A stretch of DNA of 64,000 bases. Source: Paraburkholderia sp. BCC1884. GTDB taxonomy: Bacteria; Pseudomonadota; Gammaproteobacteria; Burkholderiales; Burkholderiaceae. Every line of letters begins with the position of its first letter. Position 1 is the stretch's first letter. The position numbers were made by a program, and so were the translations under genes. The notes under the pieces were generated by a model, which saw nothing but the letters and a program-made list of their open reading frames with translations, was not told the origin of the DNA and made no database searches. Location: the NCBI RefSeq assembly GCF_900996225.1, contig NZ_CAAJGL010000090.1, positions 434,001 through 498,000 of the forward strand. The letters run 5' to 3'. Shown piece after piece: positions 27,630 through 36,050 of this stretch.

Positions 27630-28166
27630 TTACTCGATCGTCTCGATGACGCGGTTGTGGTTCGTGTAGATACACATGTCGCCGGCAATTTCCAGCGACT
27701 TCTCCACGATTTCGCGGGGTGACATGTCGGTGTTCTGGGCCAGCGCGATCGCAGCAGCCTGCGCGTACGAGCCGCCTGAACCGATTGCGCAGATGCCGCC
27801 TTCCGGGTCGAGCACGTCGCCGTTACCGGTGATGACGAGGGTCGTGGTGGCGTCAGCTGCGATCAGCATGGCTTCGAGCCGGCGCAGCATGCGGTCGGTG
27901 CGCCAGTCTTTGGCGAGTTCGACGGCCGCGCGCGTGAGATTGCCCTGGTGTTTTTCCAGCTTCGCTTCGAAGCGGTCGAGCAGCGAGAAGGCGTCGGCCG
28001 TGCCGCCGGCGAAGCCGACCAGCACCTTGCCGTTATAGATGCGCCGGACTTTCTTCGCACCGCCTTTCATGACGATGTTGCCCAGCGTCACCTGGCCGTC
28101 GCCGCCGAGCGCGACCTTGTCGCCGCGGCGCACGGAGACGATCGTCGTGCCGTGAAATTGCTCCAT
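27630..28166 (-). CDS. hslV: ATP-dependent protease peptidase subunit HslV
   Basis: 178-residue proteasome-beta-like threonine peptidase. After removal of MEQFHG the chain starts TTIVSVRRG with the catalytic Thr; GDGQVTLG and GSGGSYAQAAA are typical. Start 28166 is set by AGAGGAACG upstream; a longer frame to 28208 lacks support. First gene of hslVU. Confidence 0.97.
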   Translation of the reverse strand: MEQFHGTTIVSVRRGDKVALGGDGQVTLGNIVMKGGAKKVRRIYNGKVLVGFAGGTADAFSLLDRFEAKLEKHQGNLTRAAVELAKDWRTDRMLRRLEAMLIAADATTTLVITGNGDVLDPEGGICAIGSGGSYAQAAAIALAQNTDMSPREIVEKSLEIAGDMCIYTNHNRVIETIE

Positions 28167-28297
28167 ATGCGTTCCTCTTTGCAAAACGGGTAGGACGCGG
28201 CAGCACACTGCGCTACCGCATGAATCCTGAAAGCGGACGGCGCGCGACGCTCAAACCGAAATGGCCAGCGCGCGCTCGTACTGCGCATGTCCGGTTT

Positions 28298-28325
28298 ATT
28301 TTAGGGCGTGCGCGGTCATATCAAG
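28298..28325 (-). promoter_or_regulatory. candidate sigma-32-like promoter for hslVU
   Basis: On the minus strand CTTGATA (28325-28319), 12 bases, then CCCTAAAAT (28306-28298). This is close to the heat-shock consensus CTTGAAA...CCCCATnT. TTGATA/TAAAAT would also read as a sigma-70 site with a short 15-base spacer. hslVU is a classical heat-shock operon. Confidence 0.45.
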
Positions 28326-28410
28326 AGCCGGCAAAAGGCATAGGACAAAAAACACGGGATTCGAGGCGGCGCGCAGAAAGGTGAAAGAAGGGAAAAAGCG
28401 CCGTACAAAA

Positions 28411-28440
28411 GAAAAAAGGCGCACGGATCACCGTGCGCCT
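28411..28440 (-). terminator. intrinsic terminator of dksA
   Basis: Perfect 10-bp stem AGGCGCACGG/CCGTGCGCCT with a 4-base loop. A T-run follows on the minus strand, about 50 bases after the dksA stop. Confidence 0.85.
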
Positions 28441-28490
28441 CTCAACGAAGCAGCCTAACGGGCGCGGAGCCGAAGCCGCGCCGCGGGTGT

Positions 28491-28910
28491 TCAGTCGCCG
28501 AACAGCTTCTGGCGCAGTTCGCGGCGTTCCTGCGCTTCGAGCGACAGGGTGGCCGTGGGCCGTGCGAGCAGACGCGGAATGCCGATCGGCTCGCCGGTTT
28601 CTTCGCACCAGCCGTAATCGCCGGAATCGATGCGCGCGATCGATTGCTGAACCTTCTTCAGCAGCTTGCGTTCGCGGTCGCGCGTGCGCAGTTCGAGCGC
28701 ATGCTCTTCCTCGATCGTTGCACGGTCGGCCGGGTCCGGCACGATTACAGTTTCGCGCAGGTTCTCGGTCGTCTGGCCGGCATTGCGGAGAATGTCCGCT
28801 TGCAGCTGTTCGAGCTTGTTCTTGAAGAAGGCGAGCTGATCCGCATTCATGTAATCCTTGTCGCTCATCTTCAGGATTTCGGCTTCAGTCAAGAGTCGTT
28901 TCGTCGTCAT
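28491..28910 (-). CDS. dksA: DksA-family RNA polymerase regulator lacking most zinc ligands
   Basis: 139-residue DksA: coiled coil with the tip motif DPADRA (Asp59, Asp62, Ala64) that reaches the polymerase secondary channel for ppGpp-linked control. Of the four zinc-finger cysteines only Cys102 remains; the others read Thr105, Ser123 and Ala126 (CEET, LSLEA). This matches the zinc-independent DksA2 type. Start 28910 is the family start; a longer in-frame reading upstream is not supported. Lies downstream of the COG0523 GTPase on the same strand. Confidence 0.92.
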   Translation of the reverse strand: MTTKRLLTEAEILKMSDKDYMNADQLAFFKNKLEQLQADILRNAGQTTENLRETVIVPDPADRATIEEEHALELRTRDRERKLLKKVQQSIARIDSGDYGWCEETGEPIGIPRLLARPTATLSLEAQERRELRQKLFGD

Positions 28911-29573
28911 CTGGCTTACTTCTTCAATGTGAGGCAAAACTCTTACATAGTGCCCGCACTTTCGTATTGCCCGCAAAGGCGCCTTGAAGGCGCGAAGCGC
29001 AAGGCAGGCACGGACGGTGGACTGTCGTGACGCCGAAGCGCCTGGCGCCCACACGCCGGGCGTCGCAACGCCAATGCGGGGCCGAACTCCTCTGGAAACC
29101 GAATCCCAAATGCTCCTGAGGCATTGCTTGCCGGTTGCGTGCTTTTCAGGCAAAGCCAACCGGCATTCTCGGCGTATTGTCCGGACAAGATTTTCCGGCG
29201 CCGTGTCAGGCCCGGCGCGGGATACGCGCTGACCGGGCAATTCGTTGTCATTCTCCAGTGGGCACGTATTGTAACTGAATCACAATCCGCCACCGCAACT
29301 AGTAAAAATCCCCCTGCGGCGCGCCGATATCCCGAAAATATAACGCGCGCACGACCAAAAAGCGATGGTCGTGCACGCTTTAATACAGCAGGGTTTTCAC
29401 GCGCTTTTCACACGCACGACATTTCACCCAGCTTTCGGCAGTGATCCGCGCGTATTCAGCAGACAATTACCGATTCACGCTGAGCGAACGGCGTGCGATT
29501 TTAAGCGCTGCAGCATGACGCGTGCCGCAGCCACCGTAATGGGTGAAAACGGCACGGCAGGGTGGCGGCGCGC
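28911..29573. other. long intergenic region dksA / COG0523 GTPase
   Basis: 663 bases with no convincing gene. It contains the dksA promoter region and a 19-base dyad (29268-29286) overlapping a possible -10 (TACAAT on the minus strand). A perfect 8-bp hairpin GCACGACC/GGTCGTGC at 29349-29374 may terminate the GTPase gene. Confidence 0.6.
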
Positions 29574-30668
29574 TCAAGCAAGGCAGGCGTCGAGACCGTC
29601 AGTGATCAGGTCTTGCGGCAGTTCGATGCCGATGAACACCATCTTGTTGGTCTTCTTCTCGATCGGCTGCCATTTCGCGGCCAGATCGCTGCCCATCATC
29701 TGATGCACGCCCTGGAACACGACTTTGCGATCGACGCCCTTCATGTACAGCACGCCCTTGTAGCGCAGCAGGCGTTCGCCGTAAATCTGCAGGATGCCGC
29801 CCAAGAAGTCTTCCAGCTTGTTCGGATCGAACGGGCGATCGTTGCGGTAGACGAACGACTTGATCTTGTCGTCGTGGTGCGCGTGGTGGTGGTGCGCGTG
29901 ATCGTGGCCTTCGTGATCGCACTTGCCGTGGTCGTGATCGCAATCGGCGTGGTCGTGATCCGCGTGGGTGTGGCCGTGCTCGTCGTGGGCGTGAGCGTGG
30001 CTGTGCGCGTGTTCGTCTTCAGCGAGGAAGTCGGGATCGATTTCGAGCTTCGAATTCAGATTGAAGCCGCGCAGATCGAAGATTTCCTTGATGTCCGCTT
30101 CGCCGAAATTGACGACCTTGATCGCCGCGCGCGGGTTCATGTGCAGCAAGCGGTGGCGTAGCGCGTCCATGTGCTTGTCGTCGACCAGATCGGCCTTGGT
30201 GATGAACAGGCGGTCGGCGAAACCGACCTGGCGCTGCACCACTTCGTGCTCGTCCAACTGGTGATTGACGTGCTTCGCGTCGATCAGCGTGATGATCGCG
30301 TCGAGCAGGAATTCGTTGGCGATCTGGTCGTCCATGAAGAACGTTTGCGCGACGGGGCCCGGATTTGCGAGGCCGGTCGTTTCGATCACGACGTGGTCGA
30401 AATCCAGCGTGCCCGATTGTTTCTGCGCGGCCAGATCGGACAGCACGCGCGACAGGTCGCCGCGAATCGTGCAGCAGATACAACCGTTGCTCATCTGGAT
30501 GATCTGCTCGGTCGTGTCCTGCACGAGAATTTCGTTGTCGATGTTCTCTTCACCGAACTCGTTCTCGATCACGGCGATCTTCATGCCGTGCTTTTCATTC
30601 AGGATGCGCTTGAGCAGGGTGGTTTTGCCGCTGCCGAGAAAGCCGGTCAGGATGGTGACTGGGATCAT
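29574..30668 (-). CDS. COG0523/CobW-family metal-chaperone GTPase
   Basis: 364 residues. Walker A GFLGSGKTTLL at residues 9-19, the family metal motif CICC at 63-66, guanine-specificity TKAD, and a His/Asp-rich stretch (about 220-270) that fits zinc binding; then the CobW C-terminal domain (FVYRNDRPFDPNKLEDFL). Members of this family (ZigA, YeiR, YciC, CobW) deliver zinc or other metals. Cytoplasmic. Its neighbour is the cysteine-poor DksA, which fits a zinc-economy role (inference). No classical Zur box was seen. Confidence 0.88.
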   Translation of the reverse strand: MIPVTILTGFLGSGKTTLLKRILNEKHGMKIAVIENEFGEENIDNEILVQDTTEQIIQMSNGCICCTIRGDLSRVLSDLAAQKQSGTLDFDHVVIETTGLANPGPVAQTFFMDDQIANEFLLDAIITLIDAKHVNHQLDEHEVVQRQVGFADRLFITKADLVDDKHMDALRHRLLHMNPRAAIKVVNFGEADIKEIFDLRGFNLNSKLEIDPDFLAEDEHAHSHAHAHDEHGHTHADHDHADCDHDHGKCDHEGHDHAHHHHAHHDDKIKSFVYRNDRPFDPNKLEDFLGGILQIYGERLLRYKGVLYMKGVDRKVVFQGVHQMMGSDLAAKWQPIEKKTNKMVFIGIELPQDLITDGLDACLA

Positions 30669-30855
30669 GTGGGTCGCCTGTATGTTCGTGAAACGTGCGT
30701 AATCGAAGCGCTAAATCGGGCGCGGCAGCCGGATGGCGCACAGCCCGGCGTAGCCGGTTATTGAATCATATCTGTCGAGCCGTTGCTGGCGAACGGCTCG
30801 AGCCCGTCTTCGCCCGTACCGCCGACGCGCGAAATAACCCTCAATCTATGGGCGA

Positions 30856-32058
30856 TCAGGCGATTTGCAACAGCAGGCCCTTCAGGTATTCGCCTTCCGG
30901 GAAAGCGGTCAGCAACGGGTGATCCACCCCGGCGCCGAGGCGCTTGAGAATCCGCGCATCCACGCGGGCGTCGGCGGCTGCGCTGGAAACGATCTTCTGG
31001 AACAGTTCGGAGTCGATCGCGCCGGAACACGAGTAGGTGAACAGCAGGCCGCCCGGGCGCAGCAGCTTCAGGCCGGTCAGATTGATGTCCTTGTAGGCGC
31101 GCGAAGCCCGGTCCACGTGTTCTTTCGACGGCGCAAACTTCGGCGGATCGAGCACCACCAGGTCGAAGCGCTCGCCGTCGTCGTACAGGCGACGCAGGGT
31201 TTTGAACGCATCGGCGTCGAGCCAGCTGGCGAGTTCGGCATCGAAACCATTGGCCGCCACATTCTGCTGGGCGATGGCCAGCGCATCGCCGGACGAATCG
31301 ATCGACACCACGCGTTTTGCGCCGCCTTTCAGCGCCGCCAGCGAAAAGCCGCCGGTGTAGCAGAAGCAGTTCAGCACCTCGCGGTCCTGCGCGAGCTGCT
31401 GCACCAGCAGTCGGTTGTCGCGTTGATCGACGTAGAAGCCGGTTTTGTGACCGTTGAGCACGTCGACGTGATAGCGGACGCCGTTTTCGCTGGCGATCAG
31501 TGCTTCTGACGGCGCTTCGCCCGCCAATACGCCAACGGTCTGCTCGAGCCCTTCCTTCTGGCGGATCGACACGTCCGAGCGTTCGTAGACGTTCGGGCAG
31601 CCGGTCGCGTCGACCAGCGCGGCGACGATCGCTTCTTTCCACGCCTCGACGCCCGCCGCCATGAACTGGCAGACGACCTGGCTGCGCTGACCTTCATCCT
31701 CGGCGACGTAGTAGTCGACGATCAGGCCGGGCAGGCCGTCCGCTTCGCCGAAAATCAGCCGCACTGCGCCGGTGTCGTGGACCATCGTTTGGCGATGCGC
31801 GAGCGCGCGCTGCACGCGGCGCTTGAAGAACGCGTGATCGATCGGCTCGCTTTCATCGAAGCTCCACACGCGCGCACGGATCTGCGAATGCGGGCTGTAA
31901 GCGGCGCGTGCGAGGAACCGGCCGTCGTGCGCGCGCACCAGCACGGTCGCGCCGGGAGCCGGATTACCGTCGATGCGGTCGATCGCGTTGGCGTAGACCC
32001 ACGGATGGCGGCGCAGCAGCGATTTTTCTTTCGACGGTTTGAGCGTAACGATATTCAT
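30856..32058 (-). CDS. rlmI: 23S rRNA m5C methyltransferase RlmI-like
   Basis: 400 residues: an N-terminal PUA-like domain (LKPSKEKSLLRRHPWVYANAI) and a class I SAM methyltransferase with NCFCYTGGFSLAALKGGA (SAM site), LVVLDPPKFAPSK and TYSCSGAI. This layout is the RlmI/YccW family that modifies C1962 of 23S rRNA. Shares the minus strand with xerC, 90 bases apart. Confidence 0.88.
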   Translation of the reverse strand: MNIVTLKPSKEKSLLRRHPWVYANAIDRIDGNPAPGATVLVRAHDGRFLARAAYSPHSQIRARVWSFDESEPIDHAFFKRRVQRALAHRQTMVHDTGAVRLIFGEADGLPGLIVDYYVAEDEGQRSQVVCQFMAAGVEAWKEAIVAALVDATGCPNVYERSDVSIRQKEGLEQTVGVLAGEAPSEALIASENGVRYHVDVLNGHKTGFYVDQRDNRLLVQQLAQDREVLNCFCYTGGFSLAALKGGAKRVVSIDSSGDALAIAQQNVAANGFDAELASWLDADAFKTLRRLYDDGERFDLVVLDPPKFAPSKEHVDRASRAYKDINLTGLKLLRPGGLLFTYSCSGAIDSELFQKIVSSAAADARVDARILKRLGAGVDHPLLTAFPEGEYLKGLLLQIA

Positions 32059-32148
32059 CTGGGTGTCTGGAAAGCTTTGGGCCGCGCGGCAAGACGCGCG
32101 CGGCGGGTGAAGCGGAACCGGAGACTGCGAGCCGCCGGACAGGCGGCG

Positions 32149-33072
32149 TCAGTCGCGTTTTTTGGCGCGCGGATGCGCCTGATCGTAGACCTGCGCGAGA
32201 TGCTGGAAATCGAGCGCGGTATAAACCTGCGTGGCGGTGATGCTGGCATGGCCGAGCAATTCCTGCACGGCGCGCAGATCGCCGCTCGATTGCAGCACAT
32301 GCGTGGCGAACGAATGCCGCAACACGTGCGGATGCACGTTGGCGGGAATGCCGGCCGCGAGCGCCGCCCGCTTCACGCGATCCCGCACCACGTTCGGCGA
32401 GAGGCGATTGCCGCGCGACGACAGAAAGAGCGGATGTGGATCGTGTTTCACCATCTGGTCGCGTACCGCGAGCCAAGCGTTCAGCGCCGTCAGCGCCTTG
32501 CTGCCGACCGGTACGATGCGGCGCCGGTTGCCCTTGCCGAGCACTTCGACTTCGGCGGAATCCAGCTTGAGCCAGCCGGCGGAGCGATAGCCGTCGGCAT
32601 CGGCGAAACGGGCGTCCAAGCCGACCAACTCCGACAAACGCAGCCCCGACGAGTAGAACAACTCCAGCATCGCGTGATCGCGCAAACCTTCGAGCGACGC
32701 TGGCGGCGGGCTGTCCATCAGGCGTGTGGCGTCGTCCACGGAGAGCGCCTTGGGCAGCGGCTTGGCCTGCTTCGGCGCACGCACGGTGGCGACCGGATTA
32801 GCCGGCAGGTCGACGCGGCCGGCCAGCCAACGGTAAAACGCCCGCCACGCCGACAAGCGATGGCTGATCGAACGCGCCGTCAGACCACCCGCATGCGCGC
32901 GCGAGACGGCGCCGCGAATGTCGACGGCAGTCAGGCTTTGCAGCGGCCGGCCCTTGGCCAGCAAGCGGAGTTGTTCCAGTTCATGCGTGTAGCCGCGCAG
33001 CGTATGCGCCGACAGCCGACGCTCGTGTTCGAGATTCGACAGGTACGCGGGAATCGGGTCGGCTTCGGTCAC
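32149..33072 (-). CDS. xerC: site-specific tyrosine recombinase XerC
   Basis: 307 residues. An N-terminal SAM-like core-binding domain (PIPAYLSNLEHERRLSAHTL) and a catalytic domain with SGLRLSELVGL (first Arg), HVLRHSFATH (His-x-x-Arg), LLGHASITATQ and the nucleophile Tyr in VYTALDF. Resolves chromosome dimers at dif with XerD. In the conserved dapF-DUF484-xerC order; no sign of a mobile element around it. Confidence 0.94.
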   Translation of the reverse strand: MTEADPIPAYLSNLEHERRLSAHTLRGYTHELEQLRLLAKGRPLQSLTAVDIRGAVSRAHAGGLTARSISHRLSAWRAFYRWLAGRVDLPANPVATVRAPKQAKPLPKALSVDDATRLMDSPPPASLEGLRDHAMLELFYSSGLRLSELVGLDARFADADGYRSAGWLKLDSAEVEVLGKGNRRRIVPVGSKALTALNAWLAVRDQMVKHDPHPLFLSSRGNRLSPNVVRDRVKRAALAAGIPANVHPHVLRHSFATHVLQSSGDLRAVQELLGHASITATQVYTALDFQHLAQVYDQAHPRAKKRD

Positions 33073-33122
33073 GATCGCTCGGTGGGCGGCTGGTGCGGCG
33101 TAATCGCTGCGTCGCGCGCGGT

Positions 33123-33830
33123 TCAGCGCGGCAGCAGGCGGCTCAGCGCGGCGCTGGCCAGCGCGCCGATCTGCGTGAGGAAATCGGTGGCCATGCCGTC
33201 ATGGAAGCGGCGCGCGTCGGCCGAGCCCATCACCAGCAGACCGAACGCGGACGCTTCTTCCTTGCCCTCGGGATCGCGCAACGCGAGCAAGGCGATCGAT
33301 TCAGTCACATGCGCCGATTCGCCTGACGCCGCGCCGTCCTCGCTCGCTGCCGCCGGAATCAGCCATTGCGCGGCCTCGAAGCCGGTGTTCGCGCCGCAAT
33401 ACGGTGCGGTCAGGCTGTTGGCGAAGATCCGCACTTCCTCGCCGACATGGCGCGAGAAGTCGGCCTGAGCGTAGGGCTCGGCGACGTCCCACACGCGCAG
33501 CGCGGCTTGCGGCACGTCGAAAATCTCGAGCAGGCCGCCCGCGATCGTGCGCGGCAGCGCATACGCATCGCGCTCGGCCAGGACACGAATAGTCCAGCGA
33601 TTGAATTTCGAGGCGATGCTGTCGTTCTCGTGACCGTAGCGCAGCAGTTCGGCCAGACGGCGTTCGAGGATCTTGTTCTTGTCGCGCAGCATTTCCATCT
33701 GCCGTTCCTGCAGCGACACCGCGGCTTTGCCGTGCGGATTGGCGAGCCGGATGGTCGCGAGCATTTCCGCGTGTTCGGCGAAGAATTCAGGATTGGCGAG
33801 CAGGTATTCGGCGACTTCGCGATCGTTCAT
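33123..33830 (-). CDS. DUF484 (YigA-like) GAF-fold protein
   Basis: 235 residues with the DUF484 start MNDREVAEYLLANPEFFAEH, a coiled-coil stretch (LQERQMEMLRDKNKILERRL) and a GAF-like C-terminal domain. Function unknown; almost always between dapF and xerC. ATG 33830 is chosen by family alignment; an ATG at 33875 is in frame but unsupported. Confidence 0.85.
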   Translation of the reverse strand: MNDREVAEYLLANPEFFAEHAEMLATIRLANPHGKAAVSLQERQMEMLRDKNKILERRLAELLRYGHENDSIASKFNRWTIRVLAERDAYALPRTIAGGLLEIFDVPQAALRVWDVAEPYAQADFSRHVGEEVRIFANSLTAPYCGANTGFEAAQWLIPAAASEDGAASGESAHVTESIALLALRDPEGKEEASAFGLLVMGSADARRFHDGMATDFLTQIGALASAALSRLLPR

Positions 33831-33934
33831 GGTTTCGGCTAAAGGACTACGGGGCGACGCCTTTGGGCGGCGCATCGGTCAATGAGTTTAAGCGTTCGAT
33901 CAAGTGGCCCAAGTGCGGCCAGTAGATCGGCCAA

Positions 33935-34798
33935 TCAGTCGGCCAGTTCGATCTCGCCTTCGAAGACGGTTGCCGCGGGGCCGGCCATCAGCAGCGGCTC
34001 GTTTTCCTGCGTACTGTCCCACGAGATTGTCAGCTTGCCGCCATGCGTGTGCACCAGCACCGGCGTGTCCAGCAGTCCGCGCCGGATGCCGGCCGCCACG
34101 GCGGCGCATGCGCCCGTGCCGCACGCCAGGGTTTCACCGGCGCCTCGTTCGTAGACGCGCAGCTTGATCTCGCTGCGCCCGACGATCTGCATGAAGCCCG
34201 CGTTCACCCGCTGCGGAAAACGCGCGTGGCGTTCGATCACCGGGCCTTCCACCAGCACCGGGAACGCTTCGACGTCGTCGACCACCTGCACGGCGTGCGG
34301 ATTGCCCATCGACACCACCGAAATCCACCGGGTCGTGCCGTTCACGTCCAGCGGCCACAGCGTATCGGCGCCTTCGCGGCGCCCTTCGAGCCCTTTGGTG
34401 GCGAATGGCACGCGAGCCGGGTCGAACACCGGCGCGCCCATGTCGACCAGCACTTCACCGTTGTCCTGCATGGTCAGCGTGATGGTGCCGTTTTGCACTT
34501 GCACGCGCACGCTGCGCTGATCGGTCAGGCCGCGATCGCGCACGAATTTCACGAAGCAGCGCGCGCCGTTGCCGCAATGCTCGACCTCGCCACCGTCGCA
34601 ATTGAAGATGCGATATCTGAAATCGACACCATCCACGGTGGGCTTCTCGACCAGCAGCAACTGGTCCGCGCCGACGCCGAAATGCCGGTCGGCGAGCGCG
34701 CGCACCTGCGCCGGCGTCAGGTTGACCGGTTGGGTGTAGCCGTCGAGCACGACAAAGTCGTTGCCCGCGCCGTGCATTTTGGTGAATTTCAGGTTCAT
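33935..34798 (-). CDS. dapF: diaminopimelate epimerase DapF
   Basis: 287-residue cofactor-free racemase that interconverts LL- and meso-diaminopimelate for lysine and peptidoglycan. The two catalytic cysteines are in EHCGNGARC and ACGTGACAAVAA. Start MNLKFTKMHGAGNDFVV. 104 bases upstream of DUF484 on the same strand. Confidence 0.96.
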   Translation of the reverse strand: MNLKFTKMHGAGNDFVVLDGYTQPVNLTPAQVRALADRHFGVGADQLLLVEKPTVDGVDFRYRIFNCDGGEVEHCGNGARCFVKFVRDRGLTDQRSVRVQVQNGTITLTMQDNGEVLVDMGAPVFDPARVPFATKGLEGRREGADTLWPLDVNGTTRWISVVSMGNPHAVQVVDDVEAFPVLVEGPVIERHARFPQRVNAGFMQIVGRSEIKLRVYERGAGETLACGTGACAAVAAGIRRGLLDTPVLVHTHGGKLTISWDSTQENEPLLMAGPAATVFEGEIELAD

Positions 34799-34889
34799 CG
34801 CGCTATTGTAAGTGACGCGCCCCCGGCTGAGCCGGTGGCGCAATATTTTGGCGTTCGACTCTCTCTGGCAGGCCGCGCGCGAGGGCCGC

Positions 34890-35774
34890 TCAATACACGC
34901 TCGGCTCGCCCGGCGGCCGGGTCTTGAAGCGCTTGTGGACCCAGTAGTACTGCTCGGGCATCAGCAGAATCTTCTCTTCGAGGAAGGCGTTCATCCGCCG
35001 CGCGTCTGCTTCGTCGTCGCCGGTTGGGTAGTTCTCCCACGGCTTGAACACCTTCAGACGGTAACCCTTGTAGTTCGGCAGCACTTCGCCGATGAACGGC
35101 AGTACCTGCGCGTGGCCGACCTTGGCCAGACGGCCCACGGCGGTCAGCGTGCAGGTTGGCACGCCGAAAAAGGGCACGAAAGTGGAGTTGCGCGCGCCAT
35201 AGTCCATGTCCGCGCCGAGCATGACCGGCTTGCGATCGCGTAGCCAGCGCAGCACCACGCGCGCGCTGTCGGCGCGGCTCGCCATGTCGGCGCCGAAGCG
35301 GGAGCGCGCGCTTTTGGCGACTTCCTCGAGTTCGGGGTTCGACATCGGCTGATACAGCGAGCCGCATTGGCGCCTGAGCGAGTAGTTGATGAAGATCGAT
35401 CCGGCTTCGATACCGACGAAGTGAAAGCCGAGCAGCAGCGTAGGCGGCATGTCCGGATCTAACAGATCGACCTCGCTGTCGACCTCGATCAGCTTCTCGA
35501 GCTTCTTCGCGGAGCCGAACCACTGGACGCTGCGCTCCAGGTAGCTGCGGATAGCATGCCGGAAGTGCCGCTGGGCAACATCTTCGCGACGTTCGTCGCT
35601 CCATTCGGGGAAGCACAGTTTCAGGTTGATATGGACAATGCGCTTACGCCCACTGGGCAGCTGATAAAGCAACCAGCCAAGGCCGTCGCCAAGACGGGCG
35701 ACGAAGCCGTAGGGCAGCAGCGCGAATAATTTCAGCAGCGCGATGGCAAGTTTGGTGGCGTAACGGCTCAGCAT
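34890..35774 (-). CDS. lpxL: lipid A biosynthesis acyltransferase (LpxL/HtrB family)
   Basis: 294-residue membrane-anchored acyltransferase that adds a secondary acyl chain to Kdo2-lipid IVA. An N-terminal hydrophobic segment (about 8-38), then the HxxxxE catalytic motif in GFHFVGIEAG, and MLGADMDYG. Distinguishing LpxL from LpxM-type specificity is not possible here. Divergent from metK. Confidence 0.88.
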   Translation of the reverse strand: MLSRYATKLAIALLKLFALLPYGFVARLGDGLGWLLYQLPSGRKRIVHINLKLCFPEWSDERREDVAQRHFRHAIRSYLERSVQWFGSAKKLEKLIEVDSEVDLLDPDMPPTLLLGFHFVGIEAGSIFINYSLRRQCGSLYQPMSNPELEEVAKSARSRFGADMASRADSARVVLRWLRDRKPVMLGADMDYGARNSTFVPFFGVPTCTLTAVGRLAKVGHAQVLPFIGEVLPNYKGYRLKVFKPWENYPTGDDEADARRMNAFLEEKILLMPEQYYWVHKRFKTRPPGEPSVY

Positions 35775-35858
35775 GCCATCCCCTTAAAAGATGCGCGGCG
35801 CGAGGCTGCTTTAAGGAAAGCGGAAAAGTTGACGTAATACCGCACTCGTGGACACTCT

Positions 35859-35885
35859 GTGACAATCTTAGGAAGTCGCTATAAT
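35859..35885 (+). promoter_or_regulatory. candidate promoter for metK
   Basis: Perfect TATAAT at 35880-35885 with GTGACA 15 bases upstream (35859-35864). Transcription would start near 35892 and give a ~160-base leader. Confidence 0.5.
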
Positions 35886-36050
35886 AAGGGCTTCGCCGAG
35901 TTAATAGACAACTTGCGGGGCGAAGCTGGCAGGCGCAATCCACGCGATATGCGCCCGTTGGCAAGGTAAACCGCTAAAGCGTCGCCGCTTCAGGGCTCCC
36001 GGAGCTGGCTACGTGAAACTCACCGTAACCACATCAAAGGAGTCTGCAAC
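35886..36050 (+). promoter_or_regulatory. structured metK leader, possible SAM-II-like element
   Basis: Four predicted stems: GCTTCGCC/GGCGAAGC (35890-35897 / 35919-35926), GGCGCA/TGCGCC (35932-35937 / 35950-35955), AAGCG/CGCTT (35977-35990) and GCTC/GAGC around 35995-36004. Between them lies GGTAAACCGCTAAAGCG. ACGC in the second loop (35942-35945) can pair with GCGT just after GCTAAA (35979-35982), echoing SAM-II layout. Gene context fits; the loop lacks the usual GATTT. Confidence 0.4.

Larger units (their letters stand above)
28167..28490. other. intergenic region hslV / dksA
   Basis: 324 bases between two same-direction (minus) genes. Holds the dksA terminator and the candidate heat-shock promoter of hslVU, leaving a ~125-base untranslated leader before hslV. 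No gene seen. Confidence 0.7.

Noticed and set aside
29124..29444. Small plus-strand gene in the dksA/COG0523 gap
   Set aside because: No ribosome site or domain, and it crosses the dksA promoter region.
30669..30855. Zur box upstream of the COG0523 GTPase
   Set aside because: No GTTATnnnATAAC-like palindrome found.
32149..33072. Phage or island integrase instead of XerC
   Set aside because: Gene order dapF-DUF484-xerC and XerC-type motifs; no attachment-site duplication or tRNA nearby.
35886..36050. 6S RNA, tmRNA or SAH riboswitch in the metK leader
   Set aside because: No long 6S-like rod, no tmRNA ends and no SAH-riboswitch conserved core were seen.
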